NCBI GenBank assembly: GCA_902767725.1 | Contig: CACXIM010000029.1 | Location: forward strand, 1 to 38,951 | Direction of reading: 5' to 3' | From: an uncultured Bacteroidia bacterium | Lineage (GTDB): Bacteria > Bacteroidota > Bacteroidia > Bacteroidales > F082 | Length of the DNA: 38,951 nt | Shown here: in pieces, positions 1 through 6,616 of the stretch | How positions within the stretch are numbered: the stretch's first letter is position 1 | Layout of the letters: each line of letters begins with the position of its first letter | Notes under the pieces: generated by a model | What the model saw: only the letters and a program-made list of their open reading frames with translations | What the model was told of the DNA's origin: nothing | The model's database searches: none | Program-made: the position numbers and the translations under genes

Positions 1-1
1 T

Positions 2-139
2 TCGGAAATCGGGCCTTCCACGCTGTTTCAAGCCTATAAGACCATCAAACAGATGGAGAAGAAAGGCAACAGCCGCGCCGAAATCATCGAGGTGCTGAAG
101 GATAAATTCACGGAGAAAAATCCGGATGTTAAAGTTTAG
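2..139 (+). CDS. 3' end of an unidentified gene (cut by window edge)
   Basis: An open frame runs in from the left edge and gives about 45 residues before a TAG stop at 137-139. The visible tail is charged and helical-looking (it includes FQAYKTIKQMEKKG and ends NPDVKV). I do not recognise the family from this fragment. It lies 72 bases before the DUF1858 gene on the same strand, so it could belong to one transcript with the DUF1858 and ferredoxin genes. The stop codon sits inside the first unit of an 18-base direct repeat. Confidence 0.55.
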   Translation, partial: SEIGPSTLFQAYKTIKQMEKKGNSRAEIIEVLKDKFTEKNPDVKV

Positions 140-172
140 AGTTTAGAGTTGAGTGTTTAGAGTTTAGAGTTG
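134..172. repeat. two 18-base direct repeats
   Basis: GTTTAGAGTTTAGAGTTG occurs at 134-151 and again at 155-172, separated by AGT, giving a 21-base period; each unit is itself built of a repeated GTTTAGA. The first copy contains the stop codon of the preceding gene. This is a simple-sequence intergenic repeat; no function can be read from it. Confidence 0.8.
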
Positions 173-211
173 TAGAGCTGTCACACCGTGGCAGCCGCAA
201 AAAATGACAAT

Positions 212-439
212 ATGGAAATCACAAAAGACACAAAACTAGCCGACCTCATCGCCCAATATCCTTGGCTGAAGGCGGAAATGGCAAAAGTGAACGAGAAGTT
301 CAAGATGCTCAACACGCCTGTTGGCAAAATCATGTTGGGCAAGGCTACCATCGCCGAAATGAGCAAGAAATCAGGGATGGAAGTGGAGGCCATCATCGAG
401 AGAATCAAAGGATTGATTAACCAACACATAAACCAATAA
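212..439 (+). CDS. DUF1858 domain protein
   Basis: A 75-residue protein made of one DUF1858-type domain: an N-terminal MEITKDTKLADLI stretch, a central motif around LNTPVGKIMLGKATI and a C-terminal helix. Domains of this family occur alone or fused to iron-sulfur and redox proteins in anaerobes; their biochemical role is not established. A GTG at 188 would add eight residues, but the ATG at 212 gives the usual family beginning, so I chose it. The ferredoxin starts 14 bases after the stop, so the two are almost certainly co-transcribed, suggesting an anaerobic electron-transfer role. No signal peptide or membrane segment is visible. Confidence 0.75.
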   Translation: MEITKDTKLADLIAQYPWLKAEMAKVNEKFKMLNTPVGKIMLGKATIAEMSKKSGMEVEAIIERIKGLINQHINQ

Positions 440-453
440 CAGAAAGGAACATC

Positions 454-636
454 ATGAAGTACAAAGTGAATGACAGTTGCATCGGCTGCGGCCTTTGCGA
501 GTCCACCTGCCCCGAAGTGTTCAGCATCCAAGGTGACGTTGCTGTCGCCATTGAAGGCGAAGTTCCAGGGTCGGCAATGGCTGCCGCCGCTGAAGCCAAA
601 GAAGGCTGCCCAGTGGGAGCCATTGAAGAAGCGTAA
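454..636 (+). CDS. single-cluster [4Fe-4S] ferredoxin
   Basis: A 60-residue cytoplasmic ferredoxin. The cluster-binding cysteines are seen in CIGCGLCESTCP (residues 10-21) with a distant partner in CPVGAIEEA at the C-terminus; the second CxxCxxC set of two-cluster ferredoxins is absent, so it should hold one [4Fe-4S] cluster. It follows the DUF1858 gene by 14 bases and is closed by a strong hairpin at 656-693. Its last nine codons, stop and terminator are repeated with few changes at about 5535-5621, next to other gene debris. Its electron partner is unknown. Confidence 0.9.
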   Translation: MKYKVNDSCIGCGLCESTCPEVFSIQGDVAVAIEGEVPGSAMAAAAEAKEGCPVGAIEEA

Positions 637-655
637 CACAAAGTTCTAACAACCC

Positions 656-696
656 AACCGCCGCAAGGTTTTTCTTGACCTTTGCGGCGGTTTCTT
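656..696 (+). terminator. hairpin terminator after ferredoxin (repeat copy A)
   Basis: The arms AACCGCCGCAAGG (656-668) and CCTTTGCGGCGGTT (679-692) form a 13-pair stem with one bulged T, followed by a short pyrimidine-rich tail. It lies between the converging ferredoxin and phosphate-transporter genes and could serve both. Related copies lie at 5584-5629 and, in part, at 36434-36463. Confidence 0.75.
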
Positions 697-699
697 TCC

Positions 700-2979
700 C
701 TATTCCTCAAACTTATCCTTGCCTCTCATCGTATGGCGCAAAGCACTAAGAAGTTCTTGCGATTCTTGAACAAGGTTGAGGAAGACAGTCATGCTCTCAA
801 TGTTGAGTTGTTTGGTTTGGATATCCTTAATGATCACATTACGGTAATCGGAAAGAGTGGCTTGGAGTTTTGCTGCGTCATCGCGAATTTGGCTGCTGGT
901 TTTAGTAATAATAGCTCGGTTAAAAACGCGTACAATCTCATCGCGTAGGAAGAAAAAGTCGTTGACATATTTGATGGGAATTGGACGAAAATTATTGCCT
1001 ACATGTTCCAAGCACGGTTCACCCATGCGTTTCAAACAATACACCATTTGCGCGAGGGAATTGATCGTGAGGAAGTACCATGTGCCTTTTTCCACGCTGA
1101 GTACAGGGTCTATACGGCGCATTGCAATAATTTGTTTCCTCCGTTGACGCTTAATCTCTTTTCGTTGACTCTCAAGCTGAACAACGGCATGCTTTAGCAT
1201 ACGGTAGTCTTCCAATAAGAAAGCCGTAGTTAATGTCTCATAATGATTTACCACAAATTGTAGGTTGTCTATGGTGATATAGTTCACATGTTTACAAAGC
1301 ATTTTCCAACATTCAGTTTTGTCGTTGGTGCGAAGGATTTCCTTAAACAACACGTCCGTTTCACTGCTCTTGTTGTTCTTTTCAAAGCGTCGGTTGCTTC
1401 GGATGATTAACACGACAGCCAGCGCAATGGCTAAAAACATCGCCACGAACGAGCCAAAATGCAATACATTGGTAACTAGGAAACACATGATGAATGCCGC
1501 ACCAGCGGTGAGGAACCATCCGCCGATGACGCTCAACATGCCTGTAATGCGAAACACGGCGCTCTCTCGGCTCCATGCACGATCGGCAAGCGAGGTTCCC
1601 ATGGCTACCATAAAGGTGACGTAGGTCGTGGAAAGCGGGAGTTTCATGCTGGTGCCTAGAGCGACAAGAAGTCCTGCGAGAACAAGATTGACGGCTGCGC
1701 GAATCTGGTCGAATGCTGCATCATTAGGTAATACTGCTTCGTCGGCATTAAAACGCGAGTCAATCCATTTCTTAATGCGATTGGGTATCAATGCAGCAAC
1801 AGCTGTCGCTATTTTTTTGTTTGTGCGCACCAAGGCACGGGCGACACCACTTGAGCCAAACATCTCGTCGCCCTCATCTTGACGGGATAGGTCAACTGAA
1901 GTTTTCACCACATTTTGTGCCTTCTTTGAGAGCACCAATGAGAGCACCATGATTATGCCTGCAATGACCAGATAGATTGTGGGAGTGTGCGCCGTGTCCA
2001 TCAGCGATTTCATCATAAACGACGAAGCATCGCCCGAACCGTTGGCCACATAGTCATTGTAGGCGTCAAGACCAGTTAGGGGCACACCTACGAAGTTCAC
2101 CAAGTCGTTGCCAGCAAATGCCATGGCTAACGCAAAGGTGCCCAGTAGCACCACAAATTTCAGAATAGGCAGTTTAAAGGCACTCAAAATCGTCAAGATG
2201 ATGGAGAAGATAGCGAAACCACCTCCCAAGATCAGCCATGTGTTCTCATCGATGTACGATTTCACCACTGGTGTCATAATGTTTGAACCTTTCAACCCGT
2301 TGATGAGTAGGAACCAAACAATGCTCGTCACGGCAATGCCTCCGAAGATGCCGATTTTGAGCGAAGAACCCAGGCGGTTTCCCATATTGCCAGTGTGATT
2401 GGTGGTAACGCCATTCACACGGTAGGTGAAGGTGAACACCAGACGCGCCACCCACTGCACCAATGTACCGAGGACAAACGCGATGGCTACTGAAAGGAAG
2501 ATGCCAAAGATAACCGAGATGGCCTTTTCCGTGTTGAGCAGGTCGCCCAACGAAAGCAAGGTGCCATCGATTGCTGTTGCGCCTTTGGCAATCTGTAGCA
2601 ATGCGATGGCGAAGGCTCCACCCAACAATTCAAACACCATAGAAACGGTGGTTGATGTCGGCATGCCAAGCGTGTTGAATATGTCGAGCAACACTACATC
2701 TGTCACCATCACGGCCAGAAACACGCACATCACATCGTAGAACGAGAAGTATTGTGGAGTCATGATGCCATGCCTAGCTACGTCCATCATGCCGTTGCTC
2801 ATGGCGGCACCAGCAAATACGCCAATAGCCGCAACGATTACAATCGTTTTGTGTCTCGCAACTTTGGCGCCGATGGCAGAGTTCAGGAAGTTCACAGCGT
2901 CGTTGCTCACGCCCACCACAAGGTCGAAAACGGCAAGGATAATAAGGAATACCACTATTCCGAAAAATAAAATGTTCAT
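700..2979 (-). CDS. inorganic phosphate transporter, PiT family
   Basis: A 759-residue inner-membrane phosphate permease. Both inverted halves of the PiT fold are visible: GVSNDAVN at residues 23-30 and FAGNDLVN at 288-295 are the paired family signatures, and the TST/STT motifs after them (GMPTSTT near 105, KLPLSTT in the second half) fit substrate and cation binding. Membrane segments fill about residues 1-545. The remaining 200 residues are soluble, helical and charged, an extension common in Bacteroidetes members and possibly PhoU-like; that last point is inference. It is the last gene of a minus-strand series running regulator, kinase, small membrane peptide, transporter, which supports phosphate as the substrate. 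Confidence 0.92.
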   Translation of the reverse strand: MNILFFGIVVFLIILAVFDLVVGVSNDAVNFLNSAIGAKVARHKTIVIVAAIGVFAGAAMSNGMMDVARHGIMTPQYFSFYDVMCVFLAVMVTDVVLLDIFNTLGMPTSTTVSMVFELLGGAFAIALLQIAKGATAIDGTLLSLGDLLNTEKAISVIFGIFLSVAIAFVLGTLVQWVARLVFTFTYRVNGVTTNHTGNMGNRLGSSLKIGIFGGIAVTSIVWFLLINGLKGSNIMTPVVKSYIDENTWLILGGGFAIFSIILTILSAFKLPILKFVVLLGTFALAMAFAGNDLVNFVGVPLTGLDAYNDYVANGSGDASSFMMKSLMDTAHTPTIYLVIAGIIMVLSLVLSKKAQNVVKTSVDLSRQDEGDEMFGSSGVARALVRTNKKIATAVAALIPNRIKKWIDSRFNADEAVLPNDAAFDQIRAAVNLVLAGLLVALGTSMKLPLSTTYVTFMVAMGTSLADRAWSRESAVFRITGMLSVIGGWFLTAGAAFIMCFLVTNVLHFGSFVAMFLAIALAVVLIIRSNRRFEKNNKSSETDVLFKEILRTNDKTECWKMLCKHVNYITIDNLQFVVNHYETLTTAFLLEDYRMLKHAVVQLESQRKEIKRQRRKQIIAMRRIDPVLSVEKGTWYFLTINSLAQMVYCLKRMGEPCLEHVGNNFRPIPIKYVNDFFFLRDEIVRVFNRAIITKTSSQIRDDAAKLQATLSDYRNVIIKDIQTKQLNIESMTVFLNLVQESQELLSALRHTMRGKDKFEE

Positions 2980-2991
2980 GTGTTTGGTGTT

Positions 2992-3111
2992 TTACAGTTT
3001 GTCCGTCGATGCAACAATAATCTCCAAGTACATAAGCACAAAAGTTAATGCGAGGAGGATTACAAATACCAGCCAATCGACAAACTTGCTTTTGTTACTA
3101 TCTTTGTTCAC
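2992..3111 (-). CDS. small single-span membrane protein (39 aa)
   Basis: A short frame with GTG start encodes 39 residues: a charged start (VNKDSNKSKF), one hydrophobic helix of about 20 residues (WLVFVILLALTFVLMYLEII) and a short polar tail. It ends 12 bases before the transporter start and lies 84 bases after the kinase stop. There is no ATG alternative in frame and no obvious ribosome-binding site. The composition is what a real membrane peptide would show, and position suggests a PiT accessory peptide, but homologues would have to be found to prove it. Confidence 0.5.
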   Translation of the reverse strand: MNKDSNKSKFVDWLVFVILLALTFVLMYLEIIVASTDKL

Positions 3112-3135
3112 ATTGTCTGTTTTTCGAATACGTGG

Positions 3136-3143
3136 CAAAGGAA
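3136..3143 (-). promoter_or_regulatory. candidate -7 element for the small peptide and PiT
   Basis: On the minus strand TTCCTTTG matches the Bacteroidetes TAnnTTTG element except at the second base. Transcription would begin near 3129, about 18 bases before the GTG of the 39-residue peptide. The 7-4-7 repeat at 3177-3194 is centred about 42 bases upstream of it. Confidence 0.4.
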
Positions 3144-3176
3144 CACACTTGAAGTTACAGGCGTGTTGCGGTTGTA

Positions 3177-3194
3177 TTACAAAAGCATTGCAAT
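3177..3194 (-). promoter_or_regulatory. 7-4-7 direct repeat, candidate response-regulator site (PiT)
   Basis: TTACAAA-AGCA-TTGCAAT on the plus strand (minus: ATTGCAA-TGCT-TTTGTAA) is a direct repeat of 7-base units separated by 4 bases, the 11-base period bound by PhoB/OmpR-type regulators. It overlaps the last base of the kinase stop region and lies just upstream of the presumed transporter promoter. It matches the repeat upstream of the regulator gene (5376-5393) in sequence, spacing and distance to the -7 element. Confidence 0.5.
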
Positions 3195-3195
3195 G

Positions 3196-4629
3196 TTATC
3201 CCCCAAGCGTAAACTTAACAGTCAGTCCGCCGCCATGCGTGGGTAGCGCCGTGATGGTTCCGCCGAGGGCGACAACGGTGTTTTTAACGATGGCCAGGCC
3301 GAGACCTGTGCCTCCAAGTTTGCGAGATCGGCCTTTGTCGACGCGATAGAAACGTTCAAAAAGATAAGGGAGATGTTGTGGCGGAACCCCTACGCCGTTG
3401 TCGGCAACGGAAAACTCGCCGTTATCGTAGGTGATGAGAATTCGAGTGGCTCCTGTGGCGTAGGCAAGGGCATTGTCCACAAAGTTGCGAAATAGGCTGT
3501 AAATCAAACTCTCTGGTTCGGCAAAAGGTGAAGAAATGATGATGCTCGCAGGAAGTTCGACGACGGGCTCAATGTCTTTGTCTTTTAATTGCAAGGCAGT
3601 GTCTTCCAATACATTGTAAATAATTGGCACAATATCAATGGCATTGTTGTTTTCTTTGTTTATTGAAAGACTTGTCGGCATTTCATCCAAACGTGTCAGT
3701 TGCGACATGTCCATGAGCAATTTGCTCATGCGCTCGCTTTGGGCATAGCAGCGTTCCAGAAAATGCTGACGTTTGTCCTGAGGCATATCGGGATGGTCAA
3801 GGATGCTCTCCAAATAGCCGTGTATGCTGGCGGCAGGGGTTTTCAGCTCGTGGGCAGCATTTTGGGTGAGCTGGCGTTTGAGGCGGAGCTTGTCCTCCTC
3901 GCTATGGCGCAGTTTCCAGTATAAGGTAATGATAGTGTGGGAAATCTCGCCCAATTCATCATCCGGCAACCGCCGTTCCAACTCGTGGTCAAGTTCCTTG
4001 CCTTCCTCTGCTTTTATCGCAAACTCCCGCAGATGACCGATGTGTCGGCTGATTCGGCGCGTGTTCAAATAGAGTGCAATGGCCAACAATAAGGTCAGCG
4101 CAATGGTGAAATAGATAAAGGTGTTGTCTGCTTTTAACGATTCCGTCAGTTCGGCGGAATAGGGAACGGCTGAACGGACAACCAAGTCACCAAACCGAGT
4201 GGCAGAATAGAAATAGGTTTCGTGGGTGGATTCGGAAGTCCGCTTGATGTCATACCCGTTGCCTTGATCCAAAGCCTCCTGCACTTCAACGCGTTTCAGA
4301 TGGTTGGGCAGTGAGTCAATCCCTTGATAATTGTTGTCCTGAAGCACCAGTCCGTTGGTGTCAATAATGGTCACACGCATCTTGTCAATGCTATGGGATT
4401 GGGCGTAGACCTCAAAAAGGCTGTCACAAAGGATGCCTTGCTCACCCAAAGACTGCATCAGCTCATAATTGTACATCTGCAAGCGTGAGTGAAGAATGTC
4501 TATTTTGTATTCTTTTTCGCGTTGGTATTGATACACGCTGAAACAAACGGCAAACAGCAGAAAAATACCGCCAATGCTGAAGAACAAGTTCTTCTGAAAC
4601 GATTTACTTTTCCTCAAAGCAGTAGCCAT
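3196..4629 (-). CDS. sensor histidine kinase, PhoR-like
   Basis: A 477-residue membrane kinase. Transmembrane helices lie at about residues 15-33 and 170-188 and enclose a periplasmic sensor of about 135 residues. A HAMP-like linker follows, then the dimerisation domain with phospho-acceptor His260 in AAHELKTP, and an ATPase domain with N-box RNFVDNA (381-387), G1 box ADNGVG (409-414), F-box FERFYR and G2 box GGTGLGLA (439-446). A longer frame reaches 4806, but that start lies deep in the regulator gene; ATG 4629 gives a normal N-terminus and a 26-base overlap with the regulator, implying translational coupling. The neighbouring phosphate transporter suggests phosphate sensing; the exact signal is inferred. 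Confidence 0.9.
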   Translation of the reverse strand: MATALRKSKSFQKNLFFSIGGIFLLFAVCFSVYQYQREKEYKIDILHSRLQMYNYELMQSLGEQGILCDSLFEVYAQSHSIDKMRVTIIDTNGLVLQDNNYQGIDSLPNHLKRVEVQEALDQGNGYDIKRTSESTHETYFYSATRFGDLVVRSAVPYSAELTESLKADNTFIYFTIALTLLLAIALYLNTRRISRHIGHLREFAIKAEEGKELDHELERRLPDDELGEISHTIITLYWKLRHSEEDKLRLKRQLTQNAAHELKTPAASIHGYLESILDHPDMPQDKRQHFLERCYAQSERMSKLLMDMSQLTRLDEMPTSLSINKENNNAIDIVPIIYNVLEDTALQLKDKDIEPVVELPASIIISSPFAEPESLIYSLFRNFVDNALAYATGATRILITYDNGEFSVADNGVGVPPQHLPYLFERFYRVDKGRSRKLGGTGLGLAIVKNTVVALGGTITALPTHGGGLTVKFTLGG

Positions 4630-5290
4630 AGCCGATTCGAGTTTTAATCTGTTTGCCATTGCGCCCAATCTTCTTTCTGAGACGCGTGATGTTGACATCC
4701 ACGGTGCGGTCAAGCACATACACATCTTGCGGCCAACATTGTTTAAGCAACTCCTCGCGCGAAAACACCTTGTCGGGGTTACGGAGAAAGAACGACAGTA
4801 ATTCAAACTCCAACTTAGTAAGCGCCAATTCCTCGCCGTCGAGTGTGGCCGTTTTGGTGTTTAAATCGATGATGATGGCTCCGTAACAAAGTTTATTGTC
4901 AGTGGTATTTTCTTGAAATGGTCGGGAATATGACCTCCTCAGCACCGCTTTTACCCTTGCCTTCACCTCTTTTATGCTCAGCGGCTTGGTAATATAGTCG
5001 TCGGCACCGATGTTAAGCCCCTTGACCGTGTTGTCTTCGTCGTCGAGAGCTGTGATGAAGATAATGGGGATCTGCGCCGTTGCTGGGTTTTCCTTAATCT
5101 TTCGCGCCATCTGGAATCCTGACATTTCGCCCATCATCACATCCAAGAGAATCAAAGCATATTCCTGCAAAGGAAGTTTGAATGCCTCTTCCGCAGAATT
5201 GGCTGTCACGACCTCATATCCCTCGGTTTCAAGGTTAAATTGCAGAATCTCGCAGAGATCCAACTCGTCATCGACAACAAGAATCTTCAT
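4604..5290 (-). CDS. OmpR/PhoB-family response regulator
   Basis: A 228-residue two-domain regulator. The receiver domain (1-120) shows the acidic pair D7/D8, phospho-acceptor D50 in LILLD, T80 and K102 (ITKPL). The C-terminal winged-helix domain (about 130-226) has the OmpR-type pattern, with the recognition region at DVNITRLRKKIG and the wing at RIGYGYCF. It phosphorelays with the kinase, whose gene overlaps its 3' end. A TATCTTTG element (5336-5343) and a 7-4-7 repeat (5376-5393) upstream suggest autoregulation. Assignment to a Pho-type regulon rests on the PiT gene downstream and a like repeat before it. Confidence 0.92.
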   Translation of the reverse strand: MKILVVDDELDLCEILQFNLETEGYEVVTANSAEEAFKLPLQEYALILLDVMMGEMSGFQMARKIKENPATAQIPIIFITALDDEDNTVKGLNIGADDYITKPLSIKEVKARVKAVLRRSYSRPFQENTTDNKLCYGAIIIDLNTKTATLDGEELALTKLEFELLSFFLRNPDKVFSREELLKQCWPQDVYVLDRTVDVNITRLRKKIGRNGKQIKTRIGYGYCFEEK

Positions 5291-5335
5291 AAATTCATTG
5301 GTTTAGTAAGCTTTAGAAAAAGTACCAATCGAGCA

Positions 5336-5343
5336 CAAAGATA
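5336..5343 (-). promoter_or_regulatory. -7 promoter element of the regulator-kinase genes
   Basis: TATCTTTG on the minus strand matches TAnnTTTG exactly. Transcription would begin near 5329, about 40 bases upstream of the regulator ATG. No good TTTG is visible in the -33 region, which fits a promoter needing an activator. Confidence 0.6.
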
Positions 5344-5375
5344 CAGCTTTTCATTGAAGCCACAGGACGATGATG

Positions 5376-5393
5376 TTACAATGTTATTACAAT
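5376..5393 (-). promoter_or_regulatory. 7-4-7 direct repeat, candidate autoregulatory site
   Basis: TTACAAT-GTTA-TTACAAT (minus: ATTGTAA-TAAC-ATTGTAA) is a perfect direct repeat of 7 bases with an 11-base period, centred about 41 bases upstream of the -7 element. The geometry equals that of E. coli Pho boxes, though the base sequence differs. A matching repeat precedes the PiT promoter at 3177-3194. Confidence 0.6.
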
Positions 5394-5394
5394 T

Positions 5395-5487
5395 TCAACA
5401 TCGGGTGTGGCAAGGCTGGTTCATCAGGCGCCCCAAAGATTCGTCACTGTATCCTGCAAAGAGTTTGATACGTTTCAGTTCTTCCAT
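5395..5487 (-). pseudogene. short relic, possibly the start of a Crp/Fnr-type regulator
   Basis: Behind a good -7 element (TATTTTTG, minus strand, 5507-5514) a 30-residue frame begins MEELKRIKLFAGYSDESLG and stops soon after. That start resembles the first helix of Crp/Fnr-family proteins (an LF.G.SDE pattern). No cyclic-nucleotide fold or helix-turn-helix remains, and the stop lies against the regulator's control region. It is most simply a truncated gene that kept its promoter; a real 30-residue peptide is the alternative. The family call is weak because so few residues remain. Confidence 0.35.
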
Positions 5488-5506
5488 GACAGTATTTTTT
5501 TCAGCG

Positions 5507-5514
5507 CAAAAATA
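5507..5514 (-). promoter_or_regulatory. -7 element before the Crp-like relic
   Basis: TATTTTTG on the minus strand, with the relic's ATG about 20 bases downstream. The promoter looks intact although the gene is not. Confidence 0.45.
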
Positions 5515-5531
5515 CGGGAAAAAAGTGCCTG

Positions 5532-5629
5532 ATGTGCCCTGTGGGTGCCATTGAAGAAGCGTAACATAAAGTTCTAACAACTAAACCGCCACAAGGTTTT
5601 CCTTGACCTTTGTGGCGGTTTTGTTTTTT
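5532..5629 (+). repeat. duplicated ferredoxin gene end with terminator (copy B)
   Basis: From 5535 the sequence reads CPVGAIEEA and a TAA stop, then the same spacer and hairpin as at 607-693. About 87 bases are shared with only a handful of differences. The hairpin arms are AACCGCCACAAGG (5584-5596) and CCTTTGTGGCGGTT (5607-5620), followed by a T-rich run. One G-C pair of copy A is an A-T pair here, so the stem is conserved by covariation. Nothing of the ferredoxin upstream of the last codons remains. Confidence 0.85.
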
Positions 5630-5647
5630 CGGATTACCGAAAAAAAC

Positions 5648-6274
5648 TTATTTCTCCACCGTCACCATCAGCCAGTGTTTGGCTTCGTCTTTCCGAATGT
5701 CGATGGCCTTGAAGCCTGCATTTGACAGATGCAACCTGATTTCCTCGGGTTTGTAGGTGTGCATTCCCTCGATGAGGCTTTCCCATTTGGCATCCATAGG
5801 GCCAGAGCCGTCCGACTCGTTGACGATGACAAATTGTCCGCCGGGTTTGAGCACCCTTTTCACCTCGCCAAAGCAATGCTCGATGTCGGGCCAGAAATAG
5901 ATGGTCTCGAAGGCGGTGACAAGGTCGGAACTGCTCTCTCCAAAAGGCAGTTTGACCACACTGGCCTCCTGCACCTTGCAACGCCCCTCCGCGATGGCCT
6001 TGGCGTTCACTTTGGAAGACTTTGCCACCGAGACAGACGAATAGTCGATTCCCTGCACCACACCTTTCGGCGCGCATTTCAACAGCCGAGCGATATTGGC
6101 GCCACCGCCGCAGCCGATATCCAAAATTTGGCCGTCTTCCTTGATTTGCACCGACGACAAGGCCCAGTTGGCCATTTGGGCGTGACCGCCGCCGTTCATC
6201 CCGTTCACCATCATTTTGCCGAAGAAGCCTTCTGGCTTGCGCGTATTGCTGAAAATCTTGCTAAGTAATCTCAT
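5648..6274 (-). CDS. class I SAM-dependent methyltransferase
   Basis: A 208-residue soluble methyltransferase of the UbiE/Methyltransf_11 type. The SAM-binding motif I is LDIGCGGG (51-58), followed by the acidic residue ending strand 2 in QGIDYS and the LKPGG loop of post-motif III. The substrate cannot be read from the sequence. It stands alone on the minus strand, facing away from the regulator genes; the terminator of copy B lies just beyond its stop. The 340 bases upstream hold a nested inverted repeat and a GATTTTTG sequence near 6511 that may be its -7 element. Confidence 0.85.
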   Translation of the reverse strand: MRLLSKIFSNTRKPEGFFGKMMVNGMNGGGHAQMANWALSSVQIKEDGQILDIGCGGGANIARLLKCAPKGVVQGIDYSSVSVAKSSKVNAKAIAEGRCKVQEASVVKLPFGESSSDLVTAFETIYFWPDIEHCFGEVKRVLKPGGQFVIVNESDGSGPMDAKWESLIEGMHTYKPEEIRLHLSNAGFKAIDIRKDEAKHWLMVTVEK

Positions 6275-6319
6275 AAGTAACTAATCAAATTTAAACTACA
6301 TGTTTTTTGATGCGGGACA

Positions 6320-6440
6320 CGGGACTTCAGGACTTTTTGACCATGACCATTGACCATGACTATGACCGCCTTCACGGGAATGCTGAAATCTCAGCCCTTG
6401 GCCGAAATAGTCATGGTCATAGTCACAAGTCATAGTCCCG
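6320..6440. repeat. nested inverted repeat upstream of the methyltransferase
   Basis: The gene-free stretch 6275-6616 contains a 121-base imperfect palindrome: outer arms CGGGACT (6320-6326) and AGTCCCG (6434-6440), inner arms GACTATGACC (6357-6366) and GGTCATAGTC (6415-6424), with further GACCATGAC repeats between. It is low-complexity and could be a small non-coding mobile or palindromic element. I see no gene in this stretch. Confidence 0.6.
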
Positions 6441-6616
6441 TAATCTCGCGTCCAATATGTAAACTAAATAAACCCATTCACTTAATAATTGCTGTGATTA
6501 ATTCAGCTGCAAAAATCCGATGCTTACCCTATCGCTACAATCCCAAGAAATAGTGATTTTTTCGACAATTAATCATCATCGAAAAAAAGTGATACGGACC
6601 ACGTCTCGTGACGAAA

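Noticed and set aside
3196-4806. Kinase start at 4806
   Set aside because: It would lie 200 bases inside the regulator gene and add 59 residues of shifted regulator sequence; ATG 4629 gives a normal beginning.
5729-6268. 179-residue frame on the plus strand
   Set aside because: It is antisense to the SAM methyltransferase, which has all its motifs in the other strand.
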